64,000 bases of DNA from Novosphingobium marinum. Lineage in GTDB: Bacteria > Pseudomonadota > Alphaproteobacteria > Sphingomonadales > Sphingomonadaceae. Positions 8,492 to 15,802 of this stretch are shown here, piece by piece. The notes below the pieces were generated by a model. It saw nothing but the letters and a program-made list of their open reading frames with translations, ran no database searches and was not told the DNA's origin. The stretch covers positions 847,508 through 911,507 of the forward strand of contig NZ_JACBZF010000002.1 of NCBI RefSeq assembly GCF_013408095.1. Direction: 5' to 3'. Both the position numbers and the translations under genes were made by a program. Every line of letters starts with the position of its first letter. Within the stretch, counting starts at the first letter, position 1.

Positions 8492-9538
8492 ATGGCCACC
8501 GCTTATGCAGATCTCGCGGGTTCTGGCGAGACTTGCCAGGATCGCCGCACGATGCCGGAAACCGGGACTGAAGCGACAGGGAGCGAAGGCGCGGTGCGCT
8601 CATCACCGGTCCCGCCCGTCTTCAACATGCGGGCAATCACCTCCAAGTTCGGATTGAGCCTGGCAGCACCGATCCTCGGTGTCGTCGCATTCCTGATGGC
8701 CTGGGGCGTTCTGGCTCCGCAGGTCGATACTTCGCTCGGGGCGTTGCCGGGGCCGGGCGAGGTGGCCGAGCAGGGTGTAGCCCTGTTCGAGGAATGGCAG
8801 GCCGCCAAGCAGTCCGAAGCCGATTTCTATTCAGCACAGGATGCCCGCATTGCAGCCGGAACGCAGCCACAGGCCTTCGACTATGCCGGACCGCCGACCT
8901 TCCTCGACCAGATCGTGACCTCGCTTCAGACCGTGGCGCTGGGTTTCGCCCTTGCCAGCATCGTGGCCGTACCGATCGGTCTCGCCGCGGGCCTTTCACC
9001 GCTCTTCAATGCCGCGATCAACCCGCTCGTGCAGATCATGAAGCCGGTCAGCCCGCTTGCCTGGCTGCCCATCGTGACGATGGTCGTGTCCGCCACGATT
9101 ACCAGCGCCGATCCGACCCTGGCCAAGAGTTTCGTGATCTCGGCGATTGTGGTGATGCTCTGCTCGCTCTGGCCGACGTTGATCAACACCGCCGTGGGAA
9201 CGGCTTCGATCGACAAGGATTTGCTCGCGGTCGGTCGGGTCCTCAAGCTGGGCACGTTCGCGAAGCTTACCAAGCTCGTGCTGCCCAGCGCGCTTCCCTA
9301 CATCTTCACCGGCATGCGACTGTCGCTGGGCGTGGGCTGGATGGTGCTGATCGCGGCCGAGATGCTCGCTCAGAATCCCGGCCTTGGAAAGTTCGTCTGG
9401 GACGAGTTCCAGAACGGCAGCTCGCAGTCGCTCGCGCGGATCATGTTCGCGGTCATCGTGATCGGCCTCATCGGTTTCCTGCTCGATCGCCTCATGATGG
9501 GCGTGGAGAGGTTTGCCGGTCGCAACCGCACTGTCTGA
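8492..9538 (+). CDS. nrtB: Nitrate ABC transporter permease NrtB
   Basis: 348 residues, with AAGGAG eight bases before the ATG. A 45-residue cytosolic N-terminus is followed by a first membrane segment and a long periplasmic loop (about 80-140, ending near the FDYAGPPTFLDQI segment), then the binding-protein-dependent permease core (SLQTVALGFALASIVAVPIG, PLAWLPIVTMV and the coupling-helix region EMLAQNPGLGKFVWDEFQ). It is the NrtB/SsuC-type inner-membrane channel subunit for nitrate uptake, with nrtA upstream and nrtC 30 nt downstream. Confidence 0.94.
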   Translation: MATAYADLAGSGETCQDRRTMPETGTEATGSEGAVRSSPVPPVFNMRAITSKFGLSLAAPILGVVAFLMAWGVLAPQVDTSLGALPGPGEVAEQGVALFEEWQAAKQSEADFYSAQDARIAAGTQPQAFDYAGPPTFLDQIVTSLQTVALGFALASIVAVPIGLAAGLSPLFNAAINPLVQIMKPVSPLAWLPIVTMVVSATITSADPTLAKSFVISAIVVMLCSLWPTLINTAVGTASIDKDLLAVGRVLKLGTFAKLTKLVLPSALPYIFTGMRLSLGVGWMVLIAAEMLAQNPGLGKFVWDEFQNGSSQSLARIMFAVIVIGLIGFLLDRLMMGVERFAGRNRTV

Positions 9539-9568
9539 ACGGCAATTACGAACGCAGGGAACATATTC

Positions 9569-11248
9569 ATGGCAACGATCCTCTCCATCAAGGGCGTGAC
9601 CAAGAGCTACAAGGGCCAGACCGGCGGCGTGACGCAAGTTCTCGACGGCATCGACCTGGACGTGGAGGAAGGCGAATTCATCGCGATCCTAGGCTTCTCG
9701 GGTGCGGGCAAGACCACGCTGATCTCCTCGGTCGCCGGGCTGGTCGAGCCGGACGCCGGAGAGATCCTGCTGCACGGAAAGCCGATCGAAGGTCCCGGAA
9801 AGGAGCGTGGCCTGGTTTTCCAGTCCTATTCGCTTTTCCCCTGGCTGGCTGTCGAGAAGAACGTCGCGATGGCGGTGGATGCGGTGCACAAGGACCGCAC
9901 GCCGGCCCAGCGCGCAGAACTGGTGAGGCAGAAAGTCGAGCTTGTAGGGCTCGGTCATGCCATGGACCGCAAGCCCGCGCAGCTTTCTGGTGGCATGCGA
10001 CAGCGCGTCTCGGTGGCGAGGGCACTTGCGATGGAGCCCGAAATACTGCTCCTCGACGAGCCGCTTTCGGCTCTCGACGCGCTAACCCGGGCCAAGCTGC
10101 AGGACGAGATCGAGCGCATCCGCAAGGAAGAGAAGCGCACGATCATCCTTGTGACCAACGACGTCGACGAGGCACTCCTGCTGGCGGATCGGGTGGCCAT
10201 CCTGACGCCGGCCCCGGCAGCGCGGATCGGGCGGGTCTTCGATGTCGACGTTCCACGTCCACGCGATCGGGAGGCAGTAAACGACGATCGGCATTTCCAG
10301 TCGCTCCGCCGCGAGATCGTCGGCTATCTCGGCAAGCTGAACGAGCAGGGTTCGACCGTAGGCGAGAGCGCGACGGAGCTTCCCAAAGTCACTCCGCTCG
10401 ACCTGGCGCCCCCGCCCAAGGCCTATCGCGAGGCGGGCCAGTCTCCGGTCGAGACACGCTATCTGGAGTTCTTCAAGCTCTCGAAAGTCTATCCTACGCC
10501 GAAGGGGCCGCTGACGGTGGTCGAGGACTTCAACCTCCTGATGGACAAGGGGGAATTCGTTTCACTCATCGGCCACTCCGGATGCGGCAAGTCGACGGTT
10601 TTGACGATGGCGGCAGGCCTTAACGAGATCAGCGGCGGCGGAATCGTGCTGAACAATCGCGAAATCGCCAGGGCAGGTCCGGACAAGGCGGTGGTATTCC
10701 AGGCTCCGAGCCTGATGCCCTGGCTTACCGCACGGCAGAACGTCGAGCTGGGAGTGGAGCGCGTCTATCCGCATGCACCGAAGGGCGAACGCCGCGATAT
10801 CGTCGATTACTACCTCGATCGCGTTGGGCTGGGCGATGCCAAGGAAAAGCTTGCCGCAGAAATGTCGAACGGGATGCGCCAGCGCGTCGGCATTGCGCGC
10901 GCGTTCGCCCTCAGTCCGCGACTGCTGCTGCTGGACGAGCCATTCGGCATGCTCGACAGTCTGACGCGCTGGGACCTCCAGGATGTGCTCGTCGAGACCT
11001 GGAACCGCACGAAGGTGACTGCGATCATGGTGACCCATGACGTGGACGAGGCAATTCTGCTCGCCGACCGGGTGGTGATGATGACCAACGGTCCGAATGC
11101 CACGATCGGCAAGATTCTGAAGGTAGACCTGCCGCGACCGCGCAACCGCAAGACGCTTCTCGAGGATGCGAGGTTTTACCAGTATCGCCAGGAGGTCCTG
11201 CATTTCCTTGCGGAATACGATCACGGTCCAGCCGCGAAGGCTGCCTGA
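9569..11248 (+). CDS. nrtC: Nitrate ABC transporter ATPase with two fused nucleotide-binding domains
   Basis: 559 residues made of two complete ABC ATPase domains. NBD1 (about 1-255) has Walker A GFSGAGKTT (42-50), signature LSGGMRQRV and Walker B ILLLDEP, but its H-loop reads VTNDVDEA with Asn197 in place of His. NBD2 (about 295-559) has Walker A GHSGCGKST (335-343), Walker B LLLLDEP and an intact H-loop His490, but a variant signature MSNGMRQRV. Unlike cyanobacterial NrtC there is no NrtA-like C-terminal sensor domain. It energises NrtB; the fusion replaces separate NrtC and NrtD proteins. Confidence 0.94.
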   Translation: MATILSIKGVTKSYKGQTGGVTQVLDGIDLDVEEGEFIAILGFSGAGKTTLISSVAGLVEPDAGEILLHGKPIEGPGKERGLVFQSYSLFPWLAVEKNVAMAVDAVHKDRTPAQRAELVRQKVELVGLGHAMDRKPAQLSGGMRQRVSVARALAMEPEILLLDEPLSALDALTRAKLQDEIERIRKEEKRTIILVTNDVDEALLLADRVAILTPAPAARIGRVFDVDVPRPRDREAVNDDRHFQSLRREIVGYLGKLNEQGSTVGESATELPKVTPLDLAPPPKAYREAGQSPVETRYLEFFKLSKVYPTPKGPLTVVEDFNLLMDKGEFVSLIGHSGCGKSTVLTMAAGLNEISGGGIVLNNREIARAGPDKAVVFQAPSLMPWLTARQNVELGVERVYPHAPKGERRDIVDYYLDRVGLGDAKEKLAAEMSNGMRQRVGIARAFALSPRLLLLDEPFGMLDSLTRWDLQDVLVETWNRTKVTAIMVTHDVDEAILLADRVVMMTNGPNATIGKILKVDLPRPRNRKTLLEDARFYQYRQEVLHFLAEYDHGPAAKAA

Positions 11249-11280
11249 CGCAACAGCGCAGGGTCCGCGAACGGGCCCCT

Positions 11281-11407
11281 GGCGGACAAGGGGGTCCGCC
11301 GGCAAAGCGCAAGAACGACCCCGCCGGGGGGTGGGAACATCCGGGAAAACCCGACGGGCAATGGCGCCTGTCTTCGATCCAATCGCATCGCAGCCAGCAA
11401 CGGCTGC
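11281..11407 (+). promoter_or_regulatory. Leader hairpins upstream of the porin gene
   Basis: Two hexaloop hairpins: GGCGGAC / AAGGGG / GTCCGCC (11281-11300, perfect 7-bp stem) and ACGGGC / AATGGC / GCCTGT (11354-11371). Both loops have A1 and G4 as ANTAR targets do. A third perfect hairpin GCAGCC / AGCAAC / GGCTGC (11390-11407) sits just before the CGGAG ribosome-binding site. No T-run terminator follows, so if NasT acts here the output is not a classical attenuator. The match to the other two leaders is suggestive rather than proven. Confidence 0.45.
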
Positions 11408-11424
11408 AGTCGGAGACTTTGCGC

Positions 11425-12654
11425 ATGAAAACCGTACTTTCGCTTTCTGCTCTCGCTGCTTCCCTGGCCCTCGCGGCACCCGCCGCCGCCAAGGCGGGCG
11501 ATCCGGTGCAGGTGAACGACACGCTCACCATCGACCCGATCATAGACGGCCGGGTCCGCTACGAAGGGGTCGACCAGGACAATGCGGCTGGCGATGCCGA
11601 CGCATTCACGGTGCGGATGAGAGCCGGCGCGGAAGTCTCGGTCGACGGTTTTTCGGTGCTTGCCGAGGCCGAAGCCACGCTTGCGCTTTCAAACAACTAC
11701 AATGACACCATCCCCGGCAACAACGGGTACCTCGGCGCAGAGCCCTATTCGGTCGTCGCCGATCCGGAGAGCGTCGAACTCAATCGACTCCAGGCGGGCT
11801 ACAAGGCAGGCGGATTGGGCCTGACGGTCGGGCGCCAGCGGATCATTTACGATAACGCCCGCTTCGTCGGTAACGTTGGCTGGCGGCAGAACGAGCAGAC
11901 CTTCGATGCCATTCGGGGCGAGGCGAAGTTCGGCCCGGTCGCATTCGACGCGACCTATGCGATTTCGCAGCGCACCATCTTCGGCAGCGAAAGCCCCAAC
12001 GAGCGATTCAAGGGAGACATCGTGCTGCTTAACGCGGGTCTCGCCAAGGACTGGTACAAGTTGAAAGGCTTTGCATACCTCATCGGCTACGACGACCGGA
12101 TCGCCTTCTCGAGCAAGACATTCGGTGTCCTTGCGAACGCTTCTGTACCGCTCGGCTCGTCCTTCAAGGTCGACATTCAGGCGAGTTACGCAAGACAAAG
12201 CGACTACAAGGACAATCCGGTCGATTATTCCGCCGACTATATCCAGGCGGAACTCGGAGCGTCGATCGCGGGCTTCGGTGTCAAGGCCGGGTACGAGGAA
12301 TTGGGCAGCGACGATGGCGTCGCCGCCTTTCAGACCCCGCTCGCCACGCTTCATGCCTTCAACGGCTGGGCCGACCTGTTTCTGACGACACCGACTGCCG
12401 GTCTGCGCGATTACTATGCTTCCGTGGGCAAGACCCTTGGCGATGCAGGCCCGCTCAAGGGCCTGAAGGCAGCGGTCGTCTATCATAAGTTCGAGAGCGA
12501 CGTCGGCGGCCTCGACTACGGTTCGGAATGGGATGCGAACCTCGGATTCAAGCTCGGGAACTACGGCATCCTCTTTAAATATGCTCGTTACGACGCCGAG
12601 GACTTTGCGGTCGATACCGAGAAGTTCTGGGTTCAGGTCGAGTTTTCGTACTGA
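11425..12654 (+). CDS. Outer-membrane porin, probably for nitrate passage
   Basis: 409 residues with a signal peptide (MKTVLSLSALAASLALAAPAAAKA), alternating beta-strand pattern throughout and a terminal aromatic (FSY), as expected for an outer-membrane beta-barrel. Sequence style (GRVRYEGVDQDNAAGDADAFTVRMRAG, LTVGRQRIIYDNARFVGNVGWRQNEQTFD) fits the alginate-export/OprE-like barrel group in sphingomonads. Its position between nrtC and nirB suggests it lets nitrate or nitrite through the outer membrane; that is inference from context. A TTG two codons upstream is disregarded in favour of the ATG. Confidence 0.8.
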   Translation: MKTVLSLSALAASLALAAPAAAKAGDPVQVNDTLTIDPIIDGRVRYEGVDQDNAAGDADAFTVRMRAGAEVSVDGFSVLAEAEATLALSNNYNDTIPGNNGYLGAEPYSVVADPESVELNRLQAGYKAGGLGLTVGRQRIIYDNARFVGNVGWRQNEQTFDAIRGEAKFGPVAFDATYAISQRTIFGSESPNERFKGDIVLLNAGLAKDWYKLKGFAYLIGYDDRIAFSSKTFGVLANASVPLGSSFKVDIQASYARQSDYKDNPVDYSADYIQAELGASIAGFGVKAGYEELGSDDGVAAFQTPLATLHAFNGWADLFLTTPTAGLRDYYASVGKTLGDAGPLKGLKAAVVYHKFESDVGGLDYGSEWDANLGFKLGNYGILFKYARYDAEDFAVDTEKFWVQVEFSY

Positions 12655-12844
12655 TCCCGTGTTGTGAAGGCAGGCGCAATCCCCAATCTTGGACCGGCGC
12701 CCGCCACGCCCTCCTCGAAATCTACGCTGCAACGCAAAAACGGCTTGTCGCGGAGACTTCGGGCGGGTACATCAGGTGAAGGCAACCGTGCGCCGTCCGA
12801 CGCTGGACGATCGAGCGCCTGGCCTTCAAGTTTAAGTCATACGC

Positions 12845-12860
12845 GTGGCAATGGAGCCGC
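12845..12860 (+). promoter_or_regulatory. ANTAR-type hairpin in the nirB leader
   Basis: GTGGC (12845-12849) / hexaloop AATGGA / GCCGC (12856-12860). The loop has A1 and G4, and both arms are identical to the nrtA-leader hairpin. Its 3' arm coincides with the 5' arm of the following terminator, so the two structures exclude each other. I could not identify a convincing partner hairpin upstream in 12657-12840; CGTCC/GACGCT/GGACG (12792-12807 region) has G4 but not A1. Confidence 0.7.
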
Positions 12861-12898
12861 CCGTGCATTCCCGCAAGGAATGCTCGTGGCGGCTTTTT
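12855..12898 (+). terminator. Leader terminator (attenuator) upstream of nirB
   Basis: AGCCGCC (12855-12861) pairs with GGCGGCT (12888-12894); the inner stem GCATTCC (12865-12871) pairs with GGAATGC (12877-12883); a T-run follows. The architecture (outer GCCGCC arm, inner stem, T-run) matches the nrtA leader terminator closely. It lies 42 nt upstream of the nirB ATG. Confidence 0.82.
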
Positions 12899-12940
12899 CA
12901 TTGTGCGTGTCGCAGACGGAGTCGTGACGTGAATGCACCC

Positions 12941-15430
12941 ATGAGCATCAAGGGCCGGAGCAGCCCGGCACGAGGTCGGGAGAGGCTCGTAGTCATTGGC
13001 AACGGAATGGCAGGGTGCCGAGCGGTCGAGGAAATACTGGCCCGCGCACCCGACCGCTACGACATCACGATCTTCGGCGCGGAGCCGCGCGTGAACTACA
13101 ACCGGATCATGCTTTCGCCCGTGTTGGCGGGCGAAAAGCGGTTCGAGGAAATCGTCATCAATCCGCAGGAGTGGTACGATGACAACGCGATCACGCTCGT
13201 TTGGGGCGATCGGGTCGACTATATCGATCGCGAGCACAAAAGCGTCGTCGCTCGATCCGGCCGGGTCGAACCCTATGACCGGTTGCTGATCGCCACAGGA
13301 TCCGACCCCTTCATCATTCCCGTTCCAGGCCATGATCTCGACGGCGTGGTCACCTTTCGCGATCTCGACGATGTCGACAGGATGCTCGCCGCCGCCGAAA
13401 CGGGCGGCGACGCGGTGGTGATCGGCGGTGGCCTTCTCGGACTGGAGGCGGCGCATGGCCTCTCGCTCCGCGGGATGAAGGTCACCGTCGTTCATCTCAT
13501 GCCCACGCTCATGGAGCGCCAGCTCGACGAAGCGGCCGGCTGGCTGCTCAGGAAAGAGCTTGAAGGCCGGGGGCAGACCATCCTGACCGGCGCCAACACG
13601 AAACATATCCACGGCGTCGACGGGAGGGTCGTCGGGATCGAGCTTGAAGACGGTACGCGCGTCAAGGCGGACATCGTGGTGATGGCTGCCGGCATCAGGC
13701 CCGCGACCGGACTCGCCAAGGCAGCGGGCCTCGACGTCGAGCGCGGCATCCTCGTCGACGATCACATGGTAACGTCCGATCCGGCGATCCTGGCAGTAGG
13801 CGAATGCGTGCAGCACCGCGGTCTTTGCTATGGCCTCGTGGCACCGCTGTGGGACATGTGCCGTTCGCTCGCCGACTTCGCAACCGATGCGCCCACCGGC
13901 TACTCAGGGTCGGTTACCTCGACGAAGCTCAAGGTCTCGGGCATCGACCTCTTTTCGGCGGGCGATTTCTCGGGCGGAGAAGGCTGCGAGGACATCGTTC
14001 TTCGCGACGCTTCGCGGGGCATTTACAAGCGCATCGTTCTCAAAGACGACCGGATTGTCGGCACGGTTCTCTACGGAGATACAGCGGACGGTAACTGGTA
14101 TTTCGATCTCATGCGCAGGCAGGAGGACCTCTCGGACATTCGCGAGGGACTCATCTTCGGTCAGGCATTCGCGTCCGGAGGTGCGCTGGCGGACCCTAGT
14201 GCGGCCGTTGCGGCGCTCTCCGACGATGCGGAGATCTGCGGCTGCAACGGCGTTTCCAAGGGGACCGTAGTCAAGTGCATCGAAGGTGGGGCTCATTCGC
14301 TCGACGCGGTTCGCGCAGGCTGCAAGGCGTCAGCATCGTGCGGATCGTGCACCGGTCTCGTCGAAAGCCTGCTTTCGGTCACCTTGGGGGGTGACGTAGA
14401 AAGCGGACCAAAGGCGATGTGCAAGTGCACGAGCTTCACGCATGGCGATGTACGCAGGCAGATCGTCGAGAAGGGCCTGAGAGAAATTCCACAGGTCATG
14501 CAGGAACTGCACTGGAGCACACCGGATGGCTGCGCCTCGTGCCGACCTGCGCTCAATTATTATCTGCTGTGCGCCTGGCCGGGCGAATACGTGGACGACC
14601 AGAAGAGCCGTTTCGTCAACGAGCGCATGCACGCCAACATTCAGAAAGACGGAACCTACTCGGTCGTCCCGCGAATGTGGGGCGGCATCACCAACCCGCG
14701 CGAGCTTCGCGCGATCGCCGATGTGGTCGAGAAATATGACGCCCCGATGGTAAAGGTCACAGGCGGCCAGCGGCTCGATATTTTCGGGATCAGGAAGGAG
14801 GACCTGCCCGCGGTCTGGGCCGACCTCAATGCCGCCGGAATGGTTTCGGGCCATGCTTACGGGAAGTCTCTCCGCACGGTGAAAACCTGCGTCGGGTCGG
14901 AATGGTGCCGCTTTGGCACGCAGGATTCCACCGGCCTTGGCGTGCAGATCGAACGCATGACGTGGGGCAGCTGGATGCCGCACAAGTTCAAGATCGCGGT
15001 TTCGGGATGTCCGCGTAATTGCGCCGAAGCCACGATCAAGGACTTCGGCGTGGTCTGTGTCGATTCCGGCTATGAACTGCATGTCGGCGGAAACGGCGGA
15101 ATCAAGGTTCGCGCGACCGACCTCCTGTGCAAGGTGGAGAGCGAGCGCGAGGCGCTCGATCACTGTGCCGCATTCATCCAGCTCTACCGCGAAGAAGCAT
15201 ATTACCTCGAACGAACAGCGCCGTGGATCGAGAGAGTCGGACTGGATCACGTCAAGGAGCGGCTGTTCTCAGATCCCGATACCGTGGCGCAGCTCGCCGC
15301 GCGGTTCCGCTTTTCGCAGACTTTCATGCAGGACGATCCGTGGGCCAGGCGTGCCGCCGGTGAGCGTTCCGATCTGCACAGCCACATTGCGACCGTTCGT
15401 CCGGTTGCTGCCGAAATGGAGAAGGCATGA
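12941..15430 (+). CDS. nirB: Assimilatory nitrite reductase large subunit NirB
   Basis: 829 residues from MSIKGRSS. Order of domains: FAD-binding (VVIGNGMAGCRAVEEI), NAD(P)H-binding (VVIGGGLLGLEAA), a BFD-like [2Fe-2S] domain (CGCNGVSKGT and CGSC near residue 430-470), then the ferredoxin-like and sirohaem/4Fe-4S domains with CVGSEWC and CPRNC supplying the cluster cysteines. It reduces nitrite to ammonium with NAD(P)H in the cytoplasm. A GTG four codons upstream is an alternative start. The gene ends in an ATGA overlap with nirD. Confidence 0.96.
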   Translation: MSIKGRSSPARGRERLVVIGNGMAGCRAVEEILARAPDRYDITIFGAEPRVNYNRIMLSPVLAGEKRFEEIVINPQEWYDDNAITLVWGDRVDYIDREHKSVVARSGRVEPYDRLLIATGSDPFIIPVPGHDLDGVVTFRDLDDVDRMLAAAETGGDAVVIGGGLLGLEAAHGLSLRGMKVTVVHLMPTLMERQLDEAAGWLLRKELEGRGQTILTGANTKHIHGVDGRVVGIELEDGTRVKADIVVMAAGIRPATGLAKAAGLDVERGILVDDHMVTSDPAILAVGECVQHRGLCYGLVAPLWDMCRSLADFATDAPTGYSGSVTSTKLKVSGIDLFSAGDFSGGEGCEDIVLRDASRGIYKRIVLKDDRIVGTVLYGDTADGNWYFDLMRRQEDLSDIREGLIFGQAFASGGALADPSAAVAALSDDAEICGCNGVSKGTVVKCIEGGAHSLDAVRAGCKASASCGSCTGLVESLLSVTLGGDVESGPKAMCKCTSFTHGDVRRQIVEKGLREIPQVMQELHWSTPDGCASCRPALNYYLLCAWPGEYVDDQKSRFVNERMHANIQKDGTYSVVPRMWGGITNPRELRAIADVVEKYDAPMVKVTGGQRLDIFGIRKEDLPAVWADLNAAGMVSGHAYGKSLRTVKTCVGSEWCRFGTQDSTGLGVQIERMTWGSWMPHKFKIAVSGCPRNCAEATIKDFGVVCVDSGYELHVGGNGGIKVRATDLLCKVESEREALDHCAAFIQLYREEAYYLERTAPWIERVGLDHVKERLFSDPDTVAQLAARFRFSQTFMQDDPWARRAAGERSDLHSHIATVRPVAAEMEKA

Positions 15431-15798
15431 TGTTCGGAGACTGGCTGGATATCGGGCCCGTCACGCAAATCGAGGCCGGGACCGCAAGGACGCTACCCGT
15501 CCAGGGTGGTGAGGAAATCGCGGTGTTCCATACCATGCGCGGTGAATTCTTCGCGCTCGTGAATGCTTGCCCGCACAGAAAGGGGCCGTTGAGCCAGGGC
15601 ATCGTCCATGGCGATGTGGTCACGTGTCCGTTGCACAACTGGACCATTTCCCTGCGTTCGGGCAATGCGCTGGGATCGGATGAAGGTTGCGTGCCGAGCA
15701 TTCCGCTGAAGGTCGACGCGGGGCGCATCTACCTCAAACGTTCCGCAGTCGTGGCGCCGCGCGCCGGACCGGCCGGAACCGGGGCTCGGGCGGCCTGA
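15427..15798 (+). CDS. nirD: Nitrite reductase small subunit NirD
   Basis: 123 residues, a Rieske-type domain with CPHRKGPLSQG and CPLHNW, so the four cluster-type ligands are present (many NirD proteins lack them). It is the small partner of NirB. The start ATG overlaps the nirB stop; a second ATG follows directly. Upstream in-operon position and 4-nt gap to nasA support co-expression. Confidence 0.94.
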   Translation: MMFGDWLDIGPVTQIEAGTARTLPVQGGEEIAVFHTMRGEFFALVNACPHRKGPLSQGIVHGDVVTCPLHNWTISLRSGNALGSDEGCVPSIPLKVDAGRIYLKRSAVVAPRAGPAGTGARAA

Positions 15799-15802
15799 CC
15801 GG

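Noticed and set aside
6960..8606. 548-residue minus-strand frame opposite nrtA
   Set aside because: High-GC shadow; nrtA on the plus strand is unambiguous.
8794..10623. 609-residue plus-strand frame over nrtB and nrtC
   Set aside because: Overlaps both genes out of frame and reads as random Arg/Gly-rich text.
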